Shown: positions 47,004 to 56,282 of the stretch, piece after piece
Layout: the number at the start of each line of letters is the position of its first letter
Numbering within the stretch: the first letter of the stretch is position 1
DNA from: BOG-908 sp963795825
GTDB lineage: Bacteria > Pseudomonadota > Alphaproteobacteria > Acetobacterales > Acetobacteraceae
DNA length: 64,000 bases
Assembly (NCBI GenBank): GCA_963795825.1
Contig: CAWCIW010000005.1
Location: 496,001 to 560,000 of the forward strand
Direction of reading: 5' to 3'
Program-made: the position numbers and the translations under genes
The notes under the pieces: generated by a model
What the model saw: only the letters and a program-made list of their open reading frames with translations
Told to the model about the DNA's origin: nothing
The model's database searches: none

Positions 47004-47852
47004 TCAGCCTTGCGTCAGCATCGCGATCGTCTGGATTTCCGCGATGCCTGGATTGTCGCCGGCGGCAAAGGCGGCAGCCGTGGCGCCGCCATGGTGATAG
47101 ACGGAAGCGACGCTGCCCGGTCCGGCGCCGGAATGTCCGGTGAACGTGCCGGCGGCTATTTGGCCGATGCCCAGCCCCAGCCCGTAGCCGACCGAGTGCC
47201 AAGGGCGGCCGGGCCCTGCCCCGTTTTCGATCGGTTCCGGCGCGCACATCTGTTTCAGCAAGCCGGGTTCGAGCAGTTCGCCGCTTAGCAGGCGGTGCAG
47301 CAGGAGCGCCGCCTCAATGGGCGTTCCCAGCAGCAGCCCGTGATACACCCAGCCGGGGTGGTATCCGGCGGCATTTCCCCACGCCGTGCCGTCCAGATCG
47401 GCGGGCAGCCGGGCCAGCCGGACGTTCGGCACGCCGAGCGGCTTCAGCACGCGTTGGTGCAAGGCCTGGGCGAGCGTGGTGTCGGCAGCCGCTTCGATCA
47501 AATGCGCCACGCGCAGATAGCCGATGTTGGAATAGGCGAAGCGCGTTCCCGGCGCGGATTGCGCGCCGGCGCGGCGGAGCATGTCGGCTTCCGGCCAGGG
47601 CGGGTCGCCGCGTGCGACGGCGGCGTGGTAGGCGGCCAGGCTGCCGTAATCGGGCAGTCCGGCGCGGTGCTGCAGCAACTGGCGCAGGGTAATGCGGTCG
47701 TCGCCGATATGCGCATCGAGTTGCAGGCGCCTGGCGGCGACGAGCGAAAGGGCTGCGGCGGCAAGGACGGTCTTGGTGAAACTCCACCAGGGGACGGCGA
47801 TGTCGGCGCCGCCGGTATGGACTACGCCGTCACGCACAAGGGCCGCATACAT
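47004..47852 (-). CDS. Serine hydrolase, class C beta-lactamase fold
   Basis: 282 residues. The catalytic SxxK is SFTK (about residue 24), the YxN-type motif is YSN and the third motif is HSG in FTGHSGAGPG. LRQLLQHRAGLPDYG is common in these hydrolases. No signal peptide is seen, so it is probably cytoplasmic and may be an esterase or peptidase. Converges with the aspartic protease gene (6-bp gap) and precedes speE's stop by 13 bp, though it lies downstream of speE on the same strand. Confidence 0.85.
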   Translation of the reverse strand: MYAALVRDGVVHTGGADIAVPWWSFTKTVLAAAALSLVAARRLQLDAHIGDDRITLRQLLQHRAGLPDYGSLAAYHAAVARGDPPWPEADMLRRAGAQSAPGTRFAYSNIGYLRVAHLIEAAADTTLAQALHQRVLKPLGVPNVRLARLPADLDGTAWGNAAGYHPGWVYHGLLLGTPIEAALLLHRLLSGELLEPGLLKQMCAPEPIENGAGPGRPWHSVGYGLGLGIGQIAAGTFTGHSGAGPGSVASVYHHGGATAAAFAAGDNPGIAEIQTIAMLTQG

Positions 47853-47865
47853 GCGCGCGGCGCAG

Positions 47866-48717
47866 TCAGGTCAGCAGGCGGGCGATATAGGGAGGCAGGT
47901 TGAAGCTGCCGACGTGGATCTCCGGCGACCAGTAATCCGGCGTCCCGGCGATGCCGGCGCTGGCGGCGCGCGCGCGTATCGTGTCGAGGCTCTGCCGTGC
48001 GCAGGCCGCATCACGCGACGCGAAGCCGAGCGCCATCAGACCGCCCACATAGGTGGGCACCGCGGCGACATAGGCCGAGACATGGGGGAATGCTTTCCGC
48101 CGGCGGGCGCTCGTGTCGCGCAATTCGTCCGCCTGCATGAACGGCACGCCGCATTGGTTTACCACCAGGCCGCGCGGCGTCAGGATGCGGGCGCAATCGG
48201 CATAGAACGCGTCGCTGAACAGCACTTCGCCGACGCCGGCGGGATCGGTGCTGTCCACGATGATGACGTCGAAACTCTCGGCGGCGGCCTCGCGCACAAA
48301 GGCGATGCCGTCGCCCACGATGATTTCCGCGCGCGGATCAGCCCAGGCATCGGCACCGATCGCGGGCAGGAATTCGCGGGCGAGCCGGATCACCTCGCCA
48401 TCGATCTCCACCATGGTCGCGCGCTCCACATTGGCGTGCATCAGCACGCGCCGGAGCACGCCGCCGTCGCCGGCGCCGATGATGAGCACGCGCCGCGCGT
48501 CGCCATGTTCCAGCAGCGGAACGTGGCCGAGCATCTCCTGGTAGACGAATTCGTCGCGTTCGGTGATCTGGATGCAGCCGTCGAGCACCATGACGCGGCC
48601 ATGCGCCGCACTGTCGAAGATGACGATGTCCTGGAAGGCGCTTTTGACATGCGCGAGTTCCTGGCGGACCAGGAAGCGCTGTCCCCAGCTTTCGTAGAGC
48701 GCTTCATTCAACCACAT
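47866..48717 (-). CDS. speE: Spermidine synthase
   Basis: 283 residues. Aminopropyltransferase fold: VLIIGAGDGGVLRRVL binds decarboxylated AdoMet, VEIDGEVIRLA follows, and DVIIVDSTDPAGVGEVLFSD holds the catalytic Asp. VYQEMLGHVPLL is also characteristic. I start at ATG 48717 (MWLNEALYESWG); an earlier in-frame start at 48729 adds four residues. Together with speD it makes spermidine from putrescine. Confidence 0.94.
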   Translation of the reverse strand: MWLNEALYESWGQRFLVRQELAHVKSAFQDIVIFDSAAHGRVMVLDGCIQITERDEFVYQEMLGHVPLLEHGDARRVLIIGAGDGGVLRRVLMHANVERATMVEIDGEVIRLAREFLPAIGADAWADPRAEIIVGDGIAFVREAAAESFDVIIVDSTDPAGVGEVLFSDAFYADCARILTPRGLVVNQCGVPFMQADELRDTSARRRKAFPHVSAYVAAVPTYVGGLMALGFASRDAACARQSLDTIRARAASAGIAGTPDYWSPEIHVGSFNLPPYIARLLT

Positions 48718-48743
48718 TGCGCGCTCCAAAAGCCTGAGACGCA

Positions 48744-48787
48744 GACGAGGCCGTCGCGCACGTATCAGCGTGCGCGACGGGCTCGTC
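48744..48787. promoter_or_regulatory. 18-bp stem hairpin between speD and speE
   Basis: GACGAG (744-749) + CCGTCGCGCACG (751-762) pair with CGTGCGCGACGG (769-780) + CTCGTC (782-787), leaving a G-G mismatch and a six-base loop. It lies in the 85-bp gap between two genes of one pathway, so it may be an attenuator, a processing site or a messenger-stabilising structure. Confidence 0.75.
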
Positions 48788-48802
48788 CTCGGTGTTGCGA
48801 GC

Positions 48803-49270
48803 CTACTTTACGCGGCCGCGCCGCTGCTCGTCGACGTCGATACGTTCCGGGTGGAACGCCGCCTGCAGCACCGGTATCGCGCGGCGCGGATCGCAGACGC
48901 CGCACATGAAGATATCGATCGCCGCGAAATCGCGTTCCGGCCACGTATGGATCGAGATATGGCTTTCCGCCAGCACGACCACACCGGACACGCCGCCATT
49001 CGGTGTGAAATGGTGGAAATGACTGTGCAGGATCGTGGCGCCCGCAACGATGGCACCCTCGCGCAGCGCACGGTCGATCAGCTCCGGTTGATCAAGATTC
49101 CGGGCGCCCCATAGATCGATGAGAAGATGCGTGCCGGCAAACTTCATGCCGTCCTTCTCGACGAAATAGTCCGTTCGTTCCTCGCCCCCATGTACGGGAA
49201 AGGAAACAACTTCGTTCTGGCAATCGCTCGGGAAATCCGAGACCATCCCCAGCTGAGCAAGTGCGTTCAT
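48803..49270 (-). CDS. speD: S-adenosylmethionine decarboxylase, pyruvoyl type
   Basis: 155 residues of the class-1B family. The self-cleavage site is in LAESHISIHTWPE, where the Ser becomes the pyruvoyl group; the catalytic Cys is in FMCGVCDPRRA and GTHLLIDLWGA opens the fold. It makes decarboxylated AdoMet for SpeE. Start ATG 49270 with TTTGGGGG eight bases upstream; an N-terminal extension of about 40 residues precedes the family core. Confidence 0.93.
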   Translation of the reverse strand: MNALAQLGMVSDFPSDCQNEVVSFPVHGGEERTDYFVEKDGMKFAGTHLLIDLWGARNLDQPELIDRALREGAIVAGATILHSHFHHFTPNGGVSGVVVLAESHISIHTWPERDFAAIDIFMCGVCDPRRAIPVLQAAFHPERIDVDEQRRGRVK

Positions 49271-49273
49271 CAC

Positions 49274-49340
49274 GTACCCCCAAACCAGCAGATGACCTGT
49301 TGGGCTTTCGCCCCCTTGGGCCGGGACGCGTGAGATAGGG
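49274..49340 (-). promoter_or_regulatory. Structured leader of speD, possible translational switch
   Basis: On the minus strand the leader contains CCCAAG, a GGGC-GAAA-GCCC tetraloop hairpin, CCCAAC, a CAG..CTG pair and then the Shine-Dalgarno TTTGGGGG. Both CCCAA copies can pair with TTGGG of the Shine-Dalgarno, giving two competing folds. This is an inference from pairing only; I do not recognise a described riboswitch. Confidence 0.45.
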
Positions 49341-49421
49341 TCCGCACCCCCCCTAAGCAAGCAAAATATCGAAGACGGCCAAAGATTTCTGCCGTGCGGC
49401 TAACGCGCGACGGCAAAACGG

Positions 49422-52344
49422 TCACCGCGCGGCGGTCACCGTAAGAGACGCGGGGAGCGCCCTTATCGCGGTGAGCTCGCGCGCGGCGCGCGGCAGGTCG
49501 GATATTTGGCCCACCGGCTCGGCCGTGAGCACGCCGAACAGGCCGGCACTGGCGCTGCCGGTGAACAGCTTTCCGTAGCTCGCGCGTATGGCTCGCAACC
49601 CGGCCATGTCCCCCGCCTCGCTGGCATCGCGCGCGGCCTGCAATGCCAGGGTCCGACGCGCCTCTACCGCGCCAGGCGCGTCGGCCAGGCGGCGCAGCGC
49701 CTGTTCGGCGCCGCTCCAATCGTGCAGGCCCTCCCGCAGGCTGGCCTGGGCCTGCACGGCGGGAAGATCGTCGAAAGTGGCGAGCGCTGCCAGCGCGTCC
49801 GCGGTCTGGCCGGCGCGCGCCAGCAGCTTTGCGCGCAGCAGAGCGCGCTGTTCCGCCAGATCGGCATCGGGTGTTGCCGTGGCGGAACGGCCCAGCACGG
49901 CGAGCGCGCCGGCATCGTCGCCTTTGTCGGCCAGCAGGCTGGCCAGCCGCAGGCCGAGCGCCGGCTCGGCAGGGCCGCCATGCGCCTGCTCCAGCAGCCG
50001 GCGGACGATCGGTTCGGCACGATCCGGCAGGTCCAGCGCCAGCAACTTGTCCGCGAGCAGCGGCGAGAGGGCGGCTTCGGCCGCCGCGGGTCCGAGCACC
50101 TGCGAGGCGGCATCGGCCAGCGCCACGAGATCGAGCGCGCCGAGCTTCGCCGCCTTGTCGGCGTGCAGCTGGGTGGAGATCACGGATACCTCGGCCGCAT
50201 GAACCGCGTCCTGCGAGTTGGGGAACACTGTCGCGGTCTCGCGCAGGAGCGACAGGGCCGGGCGCCACGCGCCGGATTCGGCGTGCAAAGCGGCGGCGCG
50301 AAAGCGGATGTGCAGCTCGCGTTCGCCGCCGCGCCAGGCATATATCTGACGATCAAGCAGGTCCGCGGCAGCCTGGTTGGTGAGTTTGCCGTCGGCCAGG
50401 CGCTGTTCCACGGCCTGCTCGGCCGCCTGCGCACGCGCAAGCCTGTCCGTGCCGGCCGCCACATGGTCCAGCAGACGCAATGCCTCCTCCTGCTTGCCGC
50501 GGTGTTGCAGGAGTGCGACGCGGCTGAGATCCAGCGACGCGTCAGGCGAGGTGGCGAGCAGATCGGCCAGCGCATCGTTCTGCCCGCCGCGCGCGAGCAG
50601 GGCCGCCACGGCGGGCATGACCTTACGGCGCAGTTCTTCGGGATAGGCCAGCAGCAGGCGCCAGCGCGCGCCGACCGCGGCAGCAGCCGCGGTCTGGTCG
50701 GTGCTCCAGAGACCGCGCCACAGCACCGCCTCGTCGCTGTCGCCGAGGCTGGCGACGTCGAAGCCGGGTGGCGTCGGGGTCGCACCGCCGGCCTGCGCCG
50801 AGAGCCAGCCGGCGATCGCGTTGAGGCCGTTCCAGGTCGGGTCGTGCAGGATCGCCGGGTTGTCGGTCGCCGCGACGCGCAGGACGGAAGCGGCCTCTGC
50901 ATCCATGCCGCAGGCGAGCATTGCTTCGGCCACCCGCAGGCGCGGCGCGGCGCGGCCGGCCAGCGGCGTGGTGGCGGCATCGCGCAGGGCGGCCGCGAGA
51001 CGGGCATGCAGCGTGGCGGCGGGCACGCCCGGAAAGTCAAACCGTCGTGTCATCGCGCGGCCGTCTGCGCCGACGGCTGCCAGCGAGTCCGGCCAGACCA
51101 GGGCCAAAGGCGGCAGGTCCGCGGCCAGCAGCTCGAAGCCGGTCTCCTTGCCGACAAGCTTCACCCGGTCCGACATCGGCTGGATCACCACGCCCTGCCA
51201 GCTTGGCGAAAGGGCCCATTCGGCGGCGCGGTGCGGGGCTGCAACACGCTGGCCGCCGGTGCGCTGTGTGCCGACGAGCAGCCGCCCGCCAGTCGCTTCG
51301 TCTTCCACCGCCACCACCTGGCCCGGGTTGGCGGCCGAAAGCGTCAGCACGCCGCCTTTCGCCTTGCCGGTGATCATTCCGAGCGACTGTTGCGCGGCGG
51401 CCAGGGTCAGCTGCCAGCCGGTCTCGCGGCGCACGAGGCGGGGCACCACGCCCGGCTTGGTGTGCAGACGAAACTCGCTACCGTCCGAAAGCAGGCGTTC
51501 GGTGGCGCCGCCGAATGTCGGATCGTCCTTGAGTTGGCTGAGATCGAGCGGCGCAGGCGAGTTCGAACACCACGCGCAGCTCGCCGTCGCGGGTGAAAGC
51601 GGCGGCACCGGTGAGCTTTGCCGCCGGCATCAGGATCGACGGGCCGCCGAGCGTGCCGTCATCGGCCAGCAGGGTGATGGAAGGGGCGACCGGGGTTGAT
51701 GGCTCCCGGGTCGGGATTGGGGAGGCGGCTTGTTGAGGGGCGGGGATGGGCGGCGCGAGGGTGGACACGGCGAGAGCGGGCGGGTTGGGTATTGAGCCGG
51801 GTGCAGGAACGGGCGGCATCGAAACCGGCATTGGGCTAGGCCGCGCCGGTGTTGGCACCGTCGTGCGTGCGGGCGATCCCGACGCGGGTTCGGCTGGAAC
51901 CGGCCGGGCGACCGGCGCGTCGGCCAGGACCGAGCGCGGTTCGGCCAGCACGGCGGGGCGGAACTGGCCGGGCGGCAACGGCAACGTGGTGGCGTCCACA
52001 TCGATGATGATGCGGTCTGCGAGCAGATGCACCCGTGGGTGCGCGCCGGGCGCCAACGCCAGCCTGACGTGCCCCGAAGCGGCTGATACCGCGCGCACCC
52101 AGGCGCCTGGTATGGCCGGCACGCCGCGTCCGGTCGTCCGCGCCGCGTCCGACGGAAGGTCGACCAGCAGAGCCGCGCCGTATTGCCGCATCGCGAGGCC
52201 CGGCCCAGGTCGCGCCAGAATGATTACCCGGTCGGACGTTCCGATTTTGAGCTGCTCGACCAGCGGCACGGCAGCACCAGCCGGCGCTGCCGCCAGCCAT
52301 GCCGCTGCACTGCAATACGCCGCGCGGCCAAGCAACCGGCTCAA
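49422..52344 (-). CDS. Large exported TPR-like protein of the flagellar operon, frameshifted
   Basis: About 970 residues once one frame break is repaired. A signal peptide ends in GAAVPLVEQL. An N-terminal beta region (VRLALAPGAHPRVHLLADRI) resembles AMIN-type domains, then a Pro-rich linker (about residues 145-230), a second beta region, and a C-terminal half of Ala/Leu-rich helical repeats of TPR type. The break is at GAACTCG near 51559-51564; removing one base (G51561 on plus) reads VVFESPAPLDLSQL. The TTG start overlaps the cheZ stop (TTGA). Function unknown; position suggests a flagellar motor role in the periplasm. Confidence 0.75.
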
Positions 52345-52895
52345 TCGAAGCTGGCCATTAGCGCGTCAATAGCCGATTGCCCCATCGCCGCATCGGGCAG
52401 CTGCGGCCCGTTGGTCAGCGATTCCGGCGCACTCGTCTCGCGCGGTCTCCGCCCGACGGCATTGTCCGGCGAGAACACCGAAATCATGTGCGCGACCTTA
52501 CGTTCGATCGCCTGCAAAGCGGACACCACCTTGGTGATGCGCTGGCCGGTGATGTCCTGGAAGCTGCACGCCTCGTAGATGCGCGTGACCGCATCCTGCA
52601 GCGTTTTTGCATCTTCGTCGGCCCATCCGGCCCACATCGCTCCAGCTGCTCGCAGGATTCCAGGATGCTGTCGGTCGCCGCCGCGGTGTGCGCGACGATC
52701 GCGTCGAGCTCGTCGGTCGCCGAAGGAATATGGCTGGCGGTGATATCGTCCGCGCCCATCGCGGCGATTTCCGCGCGCGTGCTTGCCAGGGTATGCGCGC
52801 GAGCTCCTCGACCTCGGCCAACAACGCGGCTTCGCGCGACGCTCAGATCCGCCCGCATGGTGGCAGCGCGGACGCGCACCACGCCACGCGACCAT
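52341..52895 (-). CDS. cheZ: Protein phosphatase CheZ (alphaproteobacterial type), several frameshifts
   Basis: The C-terminal two-thirds read ACSFQDITGQRITKVVSALQ in one frame, the CheZ hallmark with the catalytic Asp and Gln in DITGQ. The N-terminal helices are spread over two other frames: LLAEVEELA, then TLASTRAEIAAMGADDITAS and SATDELDAIVAHTAAATDSI. At least two one-base breaks (near 52642 and 52798) are needed to join them; the start (ATG 52895) is tentative. CheZ removes phosphate from CheY-P. Its 3' end overlaps the TPR gene. Confidence 0.72.
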   Translation of the reverse strand: MVAWRGARPRCHHAGGSERRAKPRCWPRSRSSRAYPGKHARGNRRDGRGRYHRQPYSFGDRRARRDRRAHRGGDRQHPGILRAAGAMWAGWADEDAKTLQDAVTRIYEACSFQDITGQRITKVVSALQAIERKVAHMISVFSPDNAVGRRPRETSAPESLTNGPQLPDAAMGQSAIDALMASFD

Positions 52896-52966
52896 GTCCG
52901 GATCGCTTTCGGATAACTTGCGCCGAATTCGGCTAGACTGCCTGCGGCGCGCCAGGTGAAGAACTG

Positions 52967-53338
52967 TCATGCATGGGCCAGCACCTTCTCGATCTTTTCC
53001 CGCAACGTTTCGGCGTTGAACGGCTTGACGATGTAATTCGACACGCCCGCCTGCTTTGGCCGCCACCACGTTCTCGGTCTTGCTCTCAGCGGTGATCATG
53101 ATGAAGGGCAGTGTCTTGCAGCCGCGCGTCCTGCCGCACTTCCTGCAGCAGCTCCAGCCCGGTCATCGGCGCCATGTTCCAGTCGCTGATCACCAGGCCG
53201 AAATTGCCTGTGCGCAGCTTGCTGCAGCGCCTCAGCCCCGTCCGAAGCCTCTTCGACATTGTTGAATTCGATCTGCTTGAGCAGATTGCGGATGATCCGA
53301 AGCATCGTCTTGTAATCGTCCACGATCAGGACGTTCAT
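52967..53338 (-). CDS. cheY: Chemotaxis response regulator CheY, three frameshifts
   Basis: Joined from three frames: MNVLIVDDYKTMLRIIRNLL, then GNFGLVISDWNMAPMTGLEL with the phospho-acceptor Asp, then TLPFIMITAESKTENVVAAK and a last piece with the conserved Lys in YIVKPFNAETL. The total of about 123 residues is the normal CheY length. The breaks are insertions near 53219, 53123 and 53055. ATG 53338 overlaps the stop of the upstream gene (ATGA). CheY-P binds FliM to change rotor direction. Confidence 0.8.
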
Positions 53339-54105
53339 GTTTTATCGATCGCCATTGATCTGTCGTCCTGTGACAGCTGAGCACTTTTGGGGAGGAATTT
53401 GGAGCCGGTCCTGACGTCGGGCGGCGCGGCATGGCATGCCGGCGGGCGCGACGGCGCGGTGCGCATCTCCGCCAGCATCTGCGTGGCCAGGCGCGCCCGG
53501 TCCGGCTGCATCGCGGCCAGCACAGGCGCCGCGCGGCGCTCCTGCATGCGGTCCAGCACCTGCAGCAGAACCTGCATGTCCAGCGCGTCGAAGATCGCCG
53601 CGGCTTCGCGCGGCTTCATCGCCTCGTAAGTTTGCACCAGGCCCGCCCATTTCGGCGTCGGCGCGCTTGCCGTCTGCCTCGAGCTCTTCCAGCCGCGCCT
53701 GCAAGCGCGGTCAGCTGCGTCCACGCGTTCGCTGAGCTGCTTGTCGGCGGCGGCCAGCATCGCCGCGCGCTGATCCAGCTCGCGGCCGCGCGCGTCCAGC
53801 GCCTCGCGCCGCTGCCGCAGATCGCAGCAGCACCGTGCGCTCGCTTTCGCTCATCGGCGGCGCGGCCGGTGCGGCACCGGGCGGTGTGGCCGGAGCCGGC
53901 TGGGCTGGCAGCCTCGGCGGCGGCGCGCCTCACGCGCTGCCGGCGGTGCCCGTCAACGGTCTTGGCCGGCGGCGCGCCGCTTCGGCTGCCATCGCAACCC
54001 GGTTCCTCCGCCGCGGCCTGCACCAGGCGTGCATCGACTTCAGACGAGCAGGGCGGACATCGCACCGATCGTGGCCGGCAGCAGGCGTGGGGCTCTCAGA
54101 CGCAT
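53335..54105 (-). CDS. MotE-like flagellar protein, multiple frameshifts
   Basis: The clear part is the C-terminal domain MKPREAAAIFDALDMQVLLQVLDRM, the MgtE-N-like fold shared by MotE-type proteins, followed by LAAMQPDRARLATQMLAEM. Upstream, in other frames, lie a membrane segment after the ATG at 54105 (LLPATIGAMSALLV), a Pro-rich linker (LPAQPAPATPPG) and a coiled coil (REALDARGRELDQRAAML). At least five one-base breaks are needed. In Rhizobiales MotE chaperones MotC; here it sits between FliM/DUF6468 and CheY. Whether the gene is alive depends on the sequence being corrected. Confidence 0.65.
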
Positions 54106-54106
54106 G

Positions 54107-54607
54107 TCACCGCACCGTCCGCAACGCGCGCAACAGCTCGCGCTCGGCCTGGCTGCGCAGCACCGGGGCCGGTGCCGGGTCCGCGAGCGGGGCCGGCTCG
54201 GCGGCGAGCGGTGCCACGCGGCGCCGGGACAGGTAGAGCCAGCGACGAGGGCGGCGCAAACGCTATCCCGTCGCCGAACATGCGGGCGGAGCGCACCGCG
54301 TGTTCCAGCCGCTCGGCAAGCTTATCGCCGCGTCCGCCAGAAAATTAAGATCGTCGCGCAGGCGCTGGGCCACTTCGATCTGGCGCGCCATCTGCCGGCC
54401 GGCGCCGTCCGCGGCATTGCGCAGACGCTCGATGCCGTTCTCCGCCTGGCGCGTGCTTTCGTTGAAGCCTTCCACCAGTTCCTCCAGCACGGCCCTGTCC
54501 CGTTTCAAAACGCCGAGCGCGCGCTCCAGCCGGATTGCGTGCACAGCGTGGTTGCCAAGCAGGATCAGCAGCGCCGATTCCAGCAGCCATTGTGCGCCGC
54601 CCATCAT
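54107..54607 (-). CDS. DUF6468-type flagellar-operon protein, frameshifted
   Basis: About 167 residues after repair. An N-terminal membrane segment (WLLESALLILLGNHAVHAI) leads into a coiled coil with ELVEGFNESTRQAENGIERL and ARQIEVAQRLRDDLNFLADA. Later frames give KLAERLEHAVRSARMFGDGI and the tail SQAERELLRALRTVR. Breaks lie near 54335 and 54225. Its stop is one base before the MotE-like start. Function unknown; found by position in alphaproteobacterial flagellar operons. Confidence 0.68.
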
Positions 54608-54656
54608 GCATGCTCCGGGTTAGCAAAACGTTTCGGACGCACAGGCAGGGCGGCTC

Positions 54657-55706
54657 TCATTCCGGCGGCGCCAGCGCACCGCGCTCGTAGGCACCGTCGA
54701 TGCGCACCGCCACGTGGTTTTTGCGCCGTCCCACCTGCGCCTGGAACAGCCTCACCGAGCCGCAGCGCACCTGCACGGCAGCGCCAGCCGAGGTGTTGAG
54801 TAGGATGCGATCGCCAGGCTTGAAGGCCACCACGTCGGACAATCGCATCACCTGCTCGTCGAGCACCACGTCCAACGTGATGTCCGTGCTCCAGAGCTCT
54901 TCGGCCAGATGCGTCTCCCAGATGAAGTCGCGGCCGAATTTCTCTCCCATGAATTGCTGCAGCAGAAGCTCGCGCACCGGCTCCAGCGTGGCATAGGGCA
55001 GCAGCAGCTCCATGCGGCCGCCGCGATCCTCCATGTCCACCCGCAGCCGCCCGAGCACGGCGGCGTTCGACAGGCGGGAGATCGCCGCGAAGCGCGGGTT
55101 CACCTCCAGCCGCTCGAAACGAAACGTCACCGGGCAGATCGGGTCGAAACTCGCCGACAGATCGGCCAGCACCACCTGGATGAGGCGCTCGACGAGCGTG
55201 CGCTCGATCGTGGTGTAGGGCCGCCCCTCGATGCGCATCGCGGCGGTGCCGCGCCGTCCGCCCAGCAGCACGTCGACGATCGAGTAGATCATCGCGCTGT
55301 CGATCACCATCAGGCCGTAATTGTCCCACTCCTCGGCCTTGAACACGGCAAGCATCGCGGGCAGCGGGATCGAGTTGAGGTAGTCGCCGAAACGCAGCGA
55401 GACGATGTTGTCGATAGAGACTTCCACGTTGTCGCTGGTGAAGTTGCGCAGGCTGGTGGACATGATTCGCACCAGACGGTCGAAGACGATCTCCAGCATC
55501 GGCAGGCGTTCGTAGGACACCAGCCCGGAGCTGATGATGCGTTGCATCCCGCTGACCGTCTCGCCGCCGCCCGGCCCCTCGTCGAAGCCGAGCAGGCTAT
55601 CGATCTCGGCTTGGTTGAGCACGCGCGCCGGCTCGACCGACACCACGGGATCGCCCTCGAGTTCGGCGCCCCAGGCCGCCGCGAGCGCGTCTTCCTCTTC
55701 GCTCAT
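54657..55706 (-). CDS. fliM: Flagellar motor switch protein FliM
   Basis: 349 residues. The N-terminal CheY-binding segment is VLNQAEIDSLLGF; the middle domain has GSSVALL-type text as in ALPAMLAVFKAEEWDNYGLMVI and the C-terminal SpoA domain includes DVVLDEQVMRLSDVVAFKPG. It is in the C-ring and switches rotation on binding CheY-P. It overlaps the fliL stop by four bases and is intact, unlike the genes downstream. Confidence 0.94.
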   Translation of the reverse strand: MSEEEDALAAAWGAELEGDPVVSVEPARVLNQAEIDSLLGFDEGPGGGETVSGMQRIISSGLVSYERLPMLEIVFDRLVRIMSTSLRNFTSDNVEVSIDNIVSLRFGDYLNSIPLPAMLAVFKAEEWDNYGLMVIDSAMIYSIVDVLLGGRRGTAAMRIEGRPYTTIERTLVERLIQVVLADLSASFDPICPVTFRFERLEVNPRFAAISRLSNAAVLGRLRVDMEDRGGRMELLLPYATLEPVRELLLQQFMGEKFGRDFIWETHLAEELWSTDITLDVVLDEQVMRLSDVVAFKPGDRILLNTSAGAAVQVRCGSVRLFQAQVGRRKNHVAVRIDGAYERGALAPPE

Positions 55707-56209
55707 TCGATGATCATTTCGACGAACAGCACGTCCGTCACGCGTGCAGGCGCGGCCGCCAGCGAGGCGCGGCTGATGAACTCCTCGCGCAGCCGATAGC
55801 TGCCTTCCGAGCCACGCAGCTCCTCCGGCCGCATGTCACGCAGATAGGTCTGGAACATATCCTGTATGCGCGGCATCGCCGCAGTGACCCCCGCCTGATC
55901 CGAGGCCGCGGCCACTTCAAGCTTGGCGTGCATCTTCATGTAGCTCGGCCGCTTGCCTGGCACGTTGAGATTGCTGACGAGCTCCGGCACGTCCACATAA
56001 ATCGGCGGTGCCGCCACCTTCGTCTCCGCCGCGGCGGCGCCAGCGCCAGCATGGGCCGCCGGTGCGCCATGCCCGAGCATCTTCGGTATTACGCCGCTGA
56101 ACCATCCGCCGGCGCCCGACGCGACCAGCAGCACCGGAACCGCGAGCAGAAGCTTCTTGCCGCCCTTCTTTTTGGGTTCGCCATCCGGTGCTGCGCCATG
56201 ATCTGCCAT
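55703..56209 (-). CDS. fliL: Flagellar basal body-associated protein FliL
   Basis: 168 residues. Short cytoplasmic Lys-rich N-terminus (KKKGGKKLLL), one membrane segment (VPVLLVASGAGGWFSGVI), an Ala-rich linker and the periplasmic FliL domain with YVDVPELVSNLNVPGKRPSYM. It surrounds stator units and affects torque. Start ATG 56209. Directly precedes fliM with a four-base overlap. Confidence 0.92.
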   Translation of the reverse strand: MADHGAAPDGEPKKKGGKKLLLAVPVLLVASGAGGWFSGVIPKMLGHGAPAAHAGAGAAAAETKVAAPPIYVDVPELVSNLNVPGKRPSYMKMHAKLEVAAASDQAGVTAAMPRIQDMFQTYLRDMRPEELRGSEGSYRLREEFISRASLAAAPARVTDVLFVEMIIE

Positions 56210-56282
56210 GCCGGTATGTTACGATGGTGTAGTTAATAAAGTATGAACGCTGATGCCAAAACGGCGATTGCGGCGCGGCCTG

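Noticed and set aside
49506..51596. Long open frame on plus (696 codons) opposite the TPR gene
   Set aside because: Gln/Arg/Gly-rich shadow without domain text; the minus frame has signal peptide, repeats and operon context.
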